Below are positions 8,091-17,500 of a stretch of DNA of 17,500 nucleotides, one piece after another. Location of the stretch: positions 1-17,500 of the forward strand of contig JABUQX010124226.1 in NCBI GenBank assembly GCA_015478945.1, in the 5' to 3' direction. The notes under the pieces were generated by a model, which saw only the letters and a list, made by a program, of their open reading frames with translations, ran no database searches and was not told the origin of the DNA. Every line of letters starts with the position of its first letter. Position 1 is the first letter of the stretch. The translations under genes and the position numbers were made by a program. The stretch is from Trachelipus rathkii (taxonomy: Eukaryota > Arthropoda > Malacostraca > Isopoda > Trachelipodidae).

Positions 8091-8255
8091 TCAAAATCTT
8101 GAGCCTCTTTGAAAATGGTGTTCAATAGCACCTATTCCTTGCATCAGTTGCTCGAAGTCCTCAGGAATCCTTCGAGACATGTTGGCTTTAAACTGTCTAT
8201 AAATCGTAATTATACCTTGTAAATTTCCACCCACCTTTTCCCGCAGATTCTTTTG
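8091..8255 (-). pseudogene. 54-codon protein-like fragment, possibly a transposase C-terminus
   Basis: On the minus strand, a frame bounded by TAA (8258-8256) and TGA (8093-8091) reads like real protein: LREKVGGNL near the start, YRQFKAN, then SRRIPEDFEQLMQG and GAIEHHF. A methionine at 8180 has an acceptable start context (GCCAACATG), giving 29 codons, but the open frame extends 25 codons upstream of it. The pattern of an amphipathic stretch, an R-R-I block and a final G-x-I-E-H-H-F resembles the C-terminal tail of many Tc1/mariner-type transposases (...G-x-H-F-E-H-L). That match is from memory of the pattern and is weak. No catalytic domain is visible upstream. It lies beside the small MITE-like element, with no demonstrated link. 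Chance or a conserved short exon remain possible. Confidence 0.3.
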
Positions 8256-8280
8256 TTAATTTTATTCATTTTTTTCTCTG

Positions 8281-8369
8281 GGGAAAATTTTCCCATTTTC
8301 TTTATTAAAATAGTTATCCGTCTTGGTGACCTAAAATAATTCTCCGTTGTTTATTGCTATGGCAATAAA
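8281..8369. other. Palindrome and hairpin pair
   Basis: GGGAAAATTTTCCC (8281-8294) is a perfect 14 bp palindrome. Fifty-five bases on, TTTATTGC (8350-8357) and GCAATAAA (8362-8369) form an 8 bp perfect stem with a 4 base loop. No function is indicated. Confidence 0.6.
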
Positions 8370-8473
8370 GTTTCTAATGTGATGTAACCGCCACACGAAT
8401 GTAAACAGTAATGCCCACATTGACAATGCCCAAAAATAAATACGAACAATACAAAAACTAGAAAACACGATAC

Positions 8474-8668
8474 ATTTTTTTTACAGAAGATAAACACACC
8501 ACTCACGAGCAGGGCCCTAATCGAGGAGGGGTGTACTCAATTAATGTCTGAGCAGGCCGGAGCCAAGCCCAAAGTGAGAATAGCTCACATTCTCCTACCC
8601 TAACAGTTGCGAACCTGGGACCCTCGCTTTGTTTGACGAGTGCTCTACTACTGAGTTATCTATATGCT
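8474..8668 (-). mobile_element. tRNA-derived SINE, decayed
   Basis: Read on the minus strand, the head holds an A box-like TAACTCAGTAGTAGAGC (8658-8642), close to the tRNA consensus TAGCTCAGTGGTAGAGC. An anticodon-stem-like CTCGT...GCGAG follows, then a B box-like GGTTCGCAACT (8615-8605). A non-tRNA body follows (GGGCTTGGCTCCGGCC, ACACCCCTCCTCG), and the copy ends in an A-run (GTAAAAAAAATG) near 8474. The anticodon loop has 8 bases and the B box is altered, so this is a SINE copy and not a tRNA gene. The length, about 195 bp, is normal for a SINE. RNA polymerase III would use the two internal boxes in an active copy. Confidence 0.65.
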
Positions 8669-8847
8669 ATTAATATAAAACTTGCCCGTTTTTCAAATTC
8701 TTCGTCTAATTAGGTTCCATTTGTTTGGTTTTTGTAATATAGAACAGTTCATTATCGTTTTCGTTTCAATTCGGATTGCCACGTGTACCCGACGACCTGT
8801 TGGCAAGTCTGAACGCATGCATTCGGGCGGAAAGCAGCTACTCGGTT

Positions 8848-8888
8848 TGTTATTATTATTATTATTATTATTTTGTTACTATTTTAAA

Positions 8889-8928
<40 letters not shown>
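8848..8928. repeat. (ATT)n microsatellite
   Basis: Two blocks of ATT triplets are separated by TTGTTACTATTTTAAA. A plus-strand open frame ending here is a Leu/Tyr repeat read-through and is not a gene. Confidence 0.95.
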
Positions 8929-8929
<1 letters not shown>

Positions 8930-9034
8930 GTTAATATATAAAATTAATTTAGTAAACGTTATGTGGTTGAGCTGTGATTATTAGGATGTATTAACCTAAT
9001 ACTTAGACTTACCTATGCTTATTACATAAATTAT

Positions 9035-9237
9035 ATAATATATTACTTATATATATATATATATATTATTATATAATATTTATAATTAATATATATTAAT
9101 ATATATATATAATATATTAATATATATAATTATATATTATATTATATTATATATATATTAATATATATATATATATATATTATATATAATATATATATAT
9201 ATAATATATTAATTAATATTATATATATATATATATA
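9035..9237. repeat. Imperfect (TA)n tract
   Basis: TA-rich DNA with TAATATATTAA-type slips throughout. It marks the start of the strongly AT-rich half of the window. Confidence 0.9.
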
Positions 9238-9384
9238 CCTATATTTTTCAAGCATTCTGCTGGTAAGGATAGTTTGAATACAAGATCTTATTATTATATT
9301 ATATTGAGAAATAAGTTTAGCTTAGGTTGAATATATTATAACATATGATTAGACATAATTAATATGTGAATCAACCAACTTATT

Positions 9385-9582
9385 TTATATTAATTAATAT
9401 ATATTTAATGATATTATAATTAAATATTATATTATATTATATAATATATATAATAATAATATATTATATAATAAATATTAATATATAATATATAATACTA
9501 TATATATAATATATATATTATTATAATATATAAATATATATCATATATATATTATATATAATATAATATTATATTTATATAT

Positions 9583-9622
<40 letters not shown>

Positions 9623-9680
9623 TTATATATATGTTTAATATTAATATATAATTATATATATAATTCTATAATAATATAAC
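9385..9680. repeat. Imperfect (TA)n/(TAA)n tract
   Basis: A mixed TA and TAA/TTA repeat with one clean TA run near 9590-9616. The 150 bases between this and the previous tract show nothing recognisable. Confidence 0.9.
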
Positions 9681-10867
9681 GATGGGTTTTAATTTTTAAA
9701 TTTTTATAGGGAGTTCACAAGCTTGAATGATTATTTGTTTCTTAAATAATCTTTATATTGTTATCTATATTAAATATAATAAACAAATATAATAATTTTA
9801 CTTCAACCATATATCATTATTTTGAGTAATTCTAGACTACCTATTGACCTTATATATACATAATTATCGCTATGTTTTATTTAGCATAGATCAGTGTAGA
9901 TTCGGTTCCATTGAACAGTATAATCAATACACCCTCTGGCTTACACTGTTCTCTCACAATGATTTAGTATTATATGAGATTGAAAGAAAAATACGCATTA
10001 AATGAAAGTATATGTGTCGTATAATCAGTCGTTCAAACTAGTTCCTCATAAAACTTTCCTACATTCACAGTCATATTAATAATATAATTAGTTTTAATGG
10101 ATGATGTTCACTAATTAAAAGCCTGGCAAATCGCTTAAGTGTATCTGAGTATAAGAATAGTATATATATCAGACAAGTTCTTGTTATGAGTTATATTAAT
10201 ATATTCTTACATATATGTACAGGAAACAGTAATGATAAGGAAATAGCTACAGAGGTATGTTAAATTACATGTTATTAGGACTGATACTTTATATTGATGG
10301 ACTGATATATTAGGTTTTATTAAAGTATTAAAAATTATGCCAATTAAAGGTTACTTACATAAACATTGGTTTTATATATGAGGACAGGTAAAAAATCTAC
10401 TCCAAATTTATATTAGAAATATAGCCCCTTATTTACTCGTTAAATAAGTTAAAAATATTAATAAACATGTAATTATTCCATATGTTATATTATAAGAAAG
10501 CATAGACCGGATATTAATATAAATAACAACGAAACATGTACTGTTGCAAAAATGATAAACCATTTATAGTACCTTAACCTGTGACGTCAGATAAAAAATG
10601 TCGTTTTTACATCTTAAGTTTAGATATACTCATAATTTTATTTAAATTTTAAAAGTGATATTGATATTATATTTTACTCATAGATATTAATGTCTTTAAA
10701 CAGATTGAGAATGTATATGTATTTCTGGATTGTATATTAGGATTAAAAGTCTTTATCATTTGAATGAATAATAAAATTTTATTATTATTATACAGATTAA
10801 GCTCATTTTTTGCACGCTTTGGTGTTAGACGATTTGATTGTGTCCTAACGAGTGGATAGAAAAACAC
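9681..10867. other. Unassigned AT-rich DNA
   Basis: About 1.2 kb without any recognised element, dense in stops. A 66-codon minus-strand frame at 10667-10867 has no motif and its composition is that of its surroundings. A perfect CRE-type octamer TGACGTCA lies at 10582-10589, with no gene or promoter context to support function. Confidence 0.6.
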
Positions 10868-10985
10868 TCATATATAATATTAATATAATATAAAATATTA
10901 AGATATATATATTTATTATCTTATATATTAATATTATAATGCTAAGTAATGGAAAATATATATTGTAGCTTATATAATATCAAAT
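10868..10985. repeat. Degenerate TA-rich tract
   Basis: A short, poorly ordered run of TATATTAATAT-type sequence, less regular than the other TA blocks. Confidence 0.7.
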
Positions 10986-11757
10986 ATGTAGTCTACTCAA
11001 AATATTTTGGACACTTTAACTTCGCTATCAAGGCAAGATAATTATTTTAAGTTTCTGTTCTTTTTAAAAACTATTATATTTTTCACTCTCAAGAGATCAT
11101 GATTGAAAGATAAAGATAATTTAATTAATTAAATTTGAATATTTATTCTCACCAAAGTCTTATATTTAATATATATCATAAATAGCATGTAATTAATACA
11201 AGCCAAATATTCTGCGTTGACTTTATTAATCTTTGCCTAAGATTCTTTCAAATAATGATAAAGATCATATAATATCTTCTAAATTAATCACCAAGTGACT
11301 AGTCACTTGAGCCTTATGGATACGCTTTAGACGCTGGAGAAGGTAAATATAAATAGCCTCAAATGACTTACCTATAATTCTAATAGTTTTTGATTTAACA
11401 TCACGTATGTTTATCTGTTTATTTTATTATTATTCTAAATAATTAAAATATTTATATATATATATAATATTTATTTGTTAAAGAGTAAATTGTTGTAAAG
11501 AATTTTAATAAATTTTGAGAAATGGTCAAGATTAATTTATAAACTGTAAAAAAATTAGGGCATGTAGGAAATATATTTGTATATATATTATAATATATAT
11601 ATATAATAGCAAAATTTATTATTATTATTATTTGTTAAAAAATAATTTCACTTAACTAATATACAGTGAAAAATGGATATGCTTGTATCTATTTAAACAA
11701 CATAACCTTTTGTCAGTACATAATTAATTTTTAAGTCACATAAATTGCAATATTTGA
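10986..11757. other. Unassigned AT-rich DNA with an 18 bp palindrome
   Basis: No coding sequence or transposon is recognised. CAAGTGACTAGTCACTTG at 11292-11309 is a perfect 18 bp palindrome. Minor TA and ATT runs occur near 11455-11470, 11580-11606 and 11619-11631. Confidence 0.6.
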
Positions 11758-11905
11758 CTCTACTCTCATCTCTCTATTATCACTCTCTCTTCTATCTTTC
11801 TCATCTATATCTATATCTCTCTCTATCTCTCTCTCCATCTCTCTCTCCATCTCTTCTCTCTACTCTCTCTTACATTCTCTCTCTCTATCATCTATTCACT
11901 CTCGC
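11758..11905. repeat. Imperfect (CT)n tract
   Basis: CT repeats with CTAT and CCAT interruptions; TCTCTCTCCA occurs twice in tandem near 11828-11850. A 90-codon plus-strand frame that covers it is translated repeat followed by AT-rich sequence. I see no gene. Confidence 0.9.
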
Positions 11906-12129
11906 TAAATTTCAAACTAATAACAGCATCAAAATGCGTAAAGTAACTCCAAATAATAAAATTAAGACTTCACAATACCATTTTATTAAATTATCTAGTT
12001 CAATAATAAAAAAATGATTAATCATAGAATGATTAATACTTTTACAAACTTGGAATAAAAGCCGCAGTTTCAAATGAACGAGAAAAAAAGGGATAATGTA
12101 CGAGTGTTACTAGTAGAAAATCTTCCTCA

Positions 12130-12590
12130 TATAGAATTTAATAGTATATATGATATATTATATATCTATTATTAAATAATATAATAGATATATTATATAT
12201 ATATATATATATATATAATATATTATAATATATAATATATATATAAAATAATTTATATTTATATATATTATATTATTTTATAATTACTCCTTACGTGAAT
12301 ATCTAGATTATATAATACTATATATATATATATAATATAATAATATATTATTATAAATATTAATATATATATAATATATAAGATATTTATATCATTAATG
12401 ATATATATATATATTAAATAGATATATATAATATATTATAATATATATTGAATATATTATATTTTATAATATATAGTAATTATATTATATAATATATAAA
12501 TATAATTATATAATATTTAATATAATTATAGATTAAATATATATATATATTATAATAAATATTTTAATTTAATAATATTAATAAATAGTT
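12130..12590. repeat. Long imperfect (TA)n block
   Basis: TA-rich DNA broken only by TTACTCCTTACGTGAATATCTAG near 12283-12306. The 12591-12815 stretch after it is plain AT-rich DNA with no recognisable feature. Confidence 0.9.
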
Positions 12591-12815
12591 GGAACAATAA
12601 CCAGACTGCTACCACTAAGTATTGCATATGCCCGTATTCAATTTATTTACTGGAATTATTTATCCACTTGTTTATACAAATGAGTCCAATGAAATATAGT
12701 TTTATATATATAATTTATACTTATATTAAGAAAAAGGAAATCACGGAGTCAGACTCCAGAAAAAATTTCATAAATTTTATCACACACTAGATTTTATCCA
12801 GATTGGCAAGATAAT

Positions 12816-12990
12816 AATAACTTAAATAATAATAATACATAATATAATATAAAATAATTAATATATATAATAATTAAATAATAATACATATATTAAATAA
12901 TAATAATAAAATAATTAAATATATATAATAATAAATTAAATAATATAATTAATATAATAATAATTAAATAAATAATAATAATAATGCAGT
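12816..12990. repeat. (AAT)n/(TAATA)n-rich tract
   Basis: Mostly AATAATA and AATTAAATAAT units in irregular order, with no clean array longer than a few units. Confidence 0.85.
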
Positions 12991-13050
12991 TTGGTGATCA
13001 TATAGAATAATTCTTAGTTTGACGTTATATAGATATCGCTTTGAGGATCT

Positions 13051-13147
13051 TTCATCTATCTCTCTCTCTCCTCTCTATCTCTCATATATCTTACATCTCT
13101 CCTATAGTCTCTCTCATCCCGTACTCAATATAACTCTCCTCTCCTCT
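13051..13147. repeat. Imperfect (CT)n tract
   Basis: CT repeat broken by ATAT and CATC. It is followed at once by a TA block, the same CT-to-TA neighbour order seen elsewhere in the window. Confidence 0.85.
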
Positions 13148-13149
13148 AT

Positions 13150-13590
13150 ATAATTAATCATATATATATATTATTTATATATTAAATTATATATATATAA
13201 TATATATTAATTTATTAATTATATAATATATTATAATATATAATATAATATATATATATATATATATAGATATATAATAAATTAACTATATTATATATTA
13301 ATAATTAAATATTATATATAATTAATAAATACTAATATATATAATATATATATAATATATTACTATATAATATATAGTATATATATATATAATTAATAAT
13401 ATATAATATATAGATAAATATATAAATATTAATATTATATTTATATTATATATATAATATATTATATTATATATAATTATATATATTTATTATTATATAT
13501 ATATATTTATTATATATATTATAATATATAAATTAATATATATATATTAATAATATATATTATATTATATATATATATTATATATATGGA
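13150..13590. repeat. Long imperfect (TA)n block
   Basis: About 440 bp of almost exclusively A and T with TAATTAAT-type interruptions and very few G or C bases. Confidence 0.9.
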
Positions 13591-14010
13591 GAATTTAATA
13601 AGCTTAGTGAACTCGTTAAATATTTAGTATTAGTGATTATTATAGGTTAATTAATTTATTTATAGTTATTAGTATTTAGGTTAGGTTAGGTTTATTTTTA
13701 GGTTTAGTTATAGGTTGACAGGCTTATCACTTACAAAAAATTTATGTATTATTGCTCACTAAATATTATCTTGAGAGCATAAGCAGTCAAACTTGAAGAG
13801 GTCGCAAAAGCTAGTTCAATGAGATAGTGCGCATATTTCGCCGCTTCGCTATTTAGTCTTAACACAATTCTTTGTCGATAAGTATGTTGCCGTTAGTCAG
13901 TGCACGAAAATGTTTATAAAAAAAATGTAGCTCTATCATTATAATATTTTGAGTCTATTATTCGCAGATTGTTATCAGGAAAACTAAAAGTTGCAAAATT
14001 CGCGCTCATC
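13591..14010. other. Unassigned DNA containing (TTAGG)3
   Basis: This island between TA blocks holds three perfect TTAGG units at 13676-13690 and diverged TTAGGTTTAG/TAGGTTG copies to about 13717. TTAGG is the arthropod telomere unit, but three copies are too few to mean a telomere. The rest, including CGCCGCTTCGC near 13840, is unassigned. Confidence 0.6.
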
Positions 14011-15117
14011 TTAATATATCTATAATTAATAATTAATATAATATATATATTATATATATATATATATATATATCTATATTACGTTTTGAGCGTGAGAGTC
14101 TGAGCATCCTATATTCTAAATATTTGCACGCTTTAATTATAATATTTATATATTTAAATATATTATAATATATTATATATACTATATACATATATTAATT
14201 ATCTTAATTATAATATATTTATACTTATATATATATATATATTTATATATATATAAGTAATTATATTAATATTATTATTTATATATATATAATTTAATTA
14301 ATATATATTTATTATCTATATATATATAGATATATATATATAATACATTATTTAATTATTATTATTATAATATAATATAATATATTATATTATATATAAT
14401 ATATATATATAATATATATAATATAGTATATATTATAACATATAATATATAAATATTAATATAATATATTATATATATATTATTATAATATTATATATAA
14501 TTAATATATATTATATATATAGTTAGTAATATTTATTATATATATTTATATATATATATAATTAATATAAAACATATTTATATATATTTTATAATATAGT
14601 TAATAATGATATATTAATTATGATATATAAATATATATAATAAATTATAGAAATTAATTAAATATTAAATAATAATAATTAATAATAATATAATTATAAT
14701 AATAATATTAAATTAATTAAATAATAATAATAATAATATAATATATATATATATCTAATAATAATTAAATAAATTATATAATAAAAGAAGTTAAATTAAA
14801 TATAAATAATAATTATAAAATTATGTCGATAGATATAATATTAATATAATAAAAGAAATACATAAAAAAGTTATATATATATAATATAATAAATAATATA
14901 GTATATAAATTAATTATAAATATATAATAATATAAATAATAATAATAATAATAAAATAATGTATACAAATAATAGAATACTAGATCTATTTATTATTATT
15001 ATTTATATATCTTACGATTAGAGTTTGTATTATTTATTCAAAATTATTTATTATATAATATATATTATTAATTATATATATTATATCAATATTATATATA
15101 TTATATTATATATATAG
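14011..15117. repeat. Long TA/ATT/AAT low-complexity block
   Basis: About 1.1 kb of TA repeat that grades into AAT-rich sequence near 14640-14970 and ATT near 14990-15002. Brief non-repeat stretches occur at 14078-14130 and near 14820-14875. There is no coding potential. Confidence 0.85.
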
Positions 15118-16514
15118 GCTGGAATTACTCCAGCTATCAAATGATTAAGGGTTACTAGTGATTAGTGCAGATTTGAAGAACACTTTATTATTGTATATTG
15201 AATGAATATATATTGGGTATATATATTATAATAAAACAGATTGGTTGTTAGTGTAATATAAAATGAAAAAGAATTGCAAACGGTAAAAGTCGTCGAAGTT
15301 ATAACTCATTTAAATTATTGTAGTGTATGTTATACTCCCGTCCTCGGCAAATGTTTAGAAAGAGCTAAGTTTAAATCGATAGTTAATATCCTAAATATCA
15401 CCAATCTTTAATAATGATACTTATATATTATTGGGCGTCAAGAGGCAAGAAGTGAAGCATATAATGATAGTATGGCTAAAACAGTTGATGAATCAAATAT
15501 TGTAGAACTAATATCTTAATAATAAAAACTCACAATGTATAAAAAAACTTCAGCTTTTGACATTAAATCTAGAGTGAGTACACTTTGCTGATCGTTTACA
15601 GTAATACTATAACCTCAGTATATCTATATTATTTTAGATTATTTATTATGCTTTTAAATTTAAATTATTAATAAATTCAACCATTAAATTAAATTTATCA
15701 CATATTTAATAATATTATATATAATTAATGGATTTTAGCGCTTTGTAACTTCTTTAGAAACATCTCATCTTTATAGTACACGAATGGAGCTGTTGTACTA
15801 GTACAATATTAGTGAGAAGATAAAGGTCAAAGAGTAATCACTCGAGAGAGCTGAACTTACAACAGTACAGTTGAGTAAACACCGCAGCAAAAACATATAT
15901 CCAGACTCACATCATATTCTCCAGTACTAGTCGAAAATATTTAAATATTAGAATAGAGAGCTCTATTTAGAGTTGCTTTAATAAGTAATAATTAAGTTAT
16001 TATATTTTAGACAGTACTAAGGATTATCCTTAAACGTATCAACTAACTGATTTAAAATACTAAATATACAGTATCCATAATCAAAAATTTTCGTGAAATT
16101 GAATAAGATTACCGATGTCAATAATATCATATTCTCATCAAATATTTTTTGTTCTACGATTCTGCTAACATATGAATATTGGTACCTAATTCACATTGTG
16201 TAGAGTCTGGAGTCTTTGTCGAATTTCGTCCTATCAATGACACTCTCTAGTATTTATCCCACATAAATCTACCTCATTCCATAAGAAAGTACGAGGAATC
16301 TTGAGTATGTCATAAATCATAATTAACCAAAACATTATTCAAGTATAGGTACAGTTTATGCCGCCAACAACCGCAGACAGCTGAGGACTGGGAACAACAT
16401 AACAGTAAGTTTTATTCTAGTGAGTGAGAATATATTTATAATAATATAGACGGTGAATTCACTTGATTAAAATTATTGAATACCTTTTGAAACTAGAAAA
16501 GACATATCCTTATT
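15118..16514. other. Unassigned AT-rich DNA
   Basis: About 1.4 kb, non-repetitive and stop-dense. A small inverted repeat GCTGGA (15118-15123) / TCCAGC (15129-15134) marks its left edge. A short stretch at 16355-16404 is less AT-rich and framed by splice-like AG and GTAAGT; it is discussed as a weak lead. Nothing else is recognised. Confidence 0.55.
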
Positions 16515-16612
16515 GATGTGAGAGAAAGAGAGAAGAAGAGTTAGAGAGAAGAGTAGAGAGAGAGAGAGAGAGAGAGTGTGAGAAGAAGATAAGAGAGAGA
16601 CGTGAGAGAAGG
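16515..16612. repeat. Imperfect (GA)n tract
   Basis: GA repeat with AAGAAG and TTAG interruptions. The 101-codon minus-strand frame over it is partly translated repeat (Ser/Leu) and shows no motif outside it. Confidence 0.9.
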
Positions 16613-17438
16613 TGCACTTATTATTATTGTATATAGTCCACTTTTGTAGAGAGTTTATTATTAAATCTTGTTTTCTACTCAGACAGCTACATCTATTGCC
16701 AATAAATAAAATTAGGATATATTCATCTAAACAAATTTTGAGTACATTGTAATCTATAAAGGTTAGTAATAATATCAAATTATATGAATATAAATATATA
16801 TATAATATGCCTTGAAATATAATAAAAATAATTAATAATAATCATAATTAATAATGGAAAAAAAACTATAATAATAAATAAAAATATATAAATAATATTT
16901 AACACAGTTAGTATCTTATGCACTAATTTACAAATACAGATAATGATGCATTAAAAATCTTGTGACAGCCTTATCAGAGTGATAGGAATGACTATATAAG
17001 ATAAGCAGATAGATTTGTTATATTCTGATAAGAATAAAAATTTGAATAGAGGATCAAAATATTATTGAATTTTGATAATTTAAGAGGGTTTTAATGCAGA
17101 GGGTGAAAGAGTAATTAGATGAGATGAAAATAATAAAGGGGATAAATCCCCTCACATTACAACTCTTATATAAGTTAGACTCAGAAAGTATTTGAATGAC
17201 AAATACAACTCTTTACAACTAGAAAATATTACATTGACTTCAGAATAGAGTAACATTGGATTAGCATCAATGTATTAAGACTCCCACCTAATTAAACATC
17301 GCCGTTTGCATTTCTAACATTAAACATATATTAGGTCATATAATTCTAAATGAGAATGAGTATTAATATCAATAATAGTATAATACAATCGACTGTACCA
17401 TTACGTAGTGTCAAGGATCGATTTTAAAGGACACTTAC
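16613..17438. other. Unassigned AT-rich DNA
   Basis: An AT-rich run with short TA and AAT repeats lies near 16790-16900. The remainder is non-repetitive, with no recognised element or open frame of note. Confidence 0.55.
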
Positions 17439-17500
17439 CAAAGCGCACCGGTTCAAATGGAATAGAGTTCAGGAAATCGAGACTCTTGCAAAAATTTGAT
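17439..17500 (-). other. Possible 3' end of an exon (weak)
   Basis: On the minus strand the sequence CGCTTTG|GTAAGTGT at 17445-17431 matches the splice donor consensus well. The 61 bases upstream of it, to the window edge, are open in one frame (CKSLDFLNSIPFEPVRF) and closed by stops in the other two. Base composition is also more balanced than its surroundings. With only 62 bases visible I cannot identify a protein, and chance is a fair explanation. Confidence 0.15.

Noticed and set aside
7789..8094. 101-codon minus-strand frame
   Set aside because: It spans the whole MITE-like element, including its T-run (read as Lys codons) and both inverted ends, so it is read-through of a non-coding element.
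8603..8668. Functional tRNA gene
   Set aside because: The anticodon loop has the wrong size, the B box is altered, no acceptor stem pairs, and a SINE-like body and A-run follow.
8682..8930. 82-codon plus-strand frame
   Set aside because: Its second half is translated ATT repeat, and its first half has no motif and begins next to a SINE head.
9738..9800. ATTATTTGTTT / AAACAAATATAAT inverted repeat
   Set aside because: The match is imperfect and built from A and T only, as expected by chance in this composition.
10582..10589. CRE-type site TGACGTCA as a promoter element
   Set aside because: A single octamer without a nearby gene or other promoter signals; chance is a sufficient explanation.
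11745..12017. 90-codon plus-strand frame
   Set aside because: A CT repeat followed by ordinary AT-rich sequence, with no recognisable protein.
16473..16778. 101-codon minus-strand frame
   Set aside because: It includes the GA tract as Ser/Leu repeat, and the remainder has AT-driven composition and no motif.

Overview
This window looks like non-coding nuclear DNA from an arthropod, most likely a decapod crustacean. The grounds are its very high content of simple repeats ((TA)n, (GA)n/(CT)n, (ATT)n), two decayed non-LTR retrotransposons whose reverse transcriptase motifs resemble Jockey-type and related elements common in decapods, a decayed tRNA-derived SINE, hAT-like terminal sequence, and a short run of the arthropod telomere motif TTAGG. 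I see no bacterial operon structure, no rRNA or functional tRNA gene, no CRISPR array and no intact protein-coding gene. The species assignment is inference; no database search was possible.

Region 1 to about 8,930 holds nearly all recognisable elements. After a (TA)n tract comes a plus-strand LINE relic (about 200-1530), full of stops and frameshifts but with reverse transcriptase blocks in the correct order. It is followed by a hAT-like transposon end (about 1570-1741), a 650 bp foldback element with arms of about 165 bp set between two (TA)n tracts (about 2535-3184), and a second LINE relic on the minus strand (about 3482-6010). That relic is interrupted by (TA)n, (GA)n and (GATTTAAT)n arrays and by two local duplications. 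Further right are a 435 bp AT array, an unassigned non-repetitive stretch, a (CT)n tract, a small 240 bp inverted-repeat element (7808-8047), a 54-codon protein-like fragment on the minus strand (8091-8255), a tRNA-derived SINE on the minus strand (about 8474-8668), and an (ATT)n array.

Region about 8,930 to 17,500 is much more AT-rich. Long imperfect (TA)n and (AAT)n tracts alternate with unassigned, stop-dense AT-rich DNA and three (CT)n/(GA)n tracts. I recognise no transposon there. Two very short stretches could be exon edges (16355-16404 on the plus strand, 17439-17500 on the minus strand), but both are weak.

No genes cooperate here. The main pattern is structural: three of the older elements carry local duplications, and one of them also carries several microsatellite expansions, as if slippage and segmental duplication had enlarged them after insertion. 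I did not find a convincing new biological system. The best leads are the foldback element within (TA)n DNA, the duplicated 75 bp blocks around the octamer array, and the unassigned 54-codon fragment.
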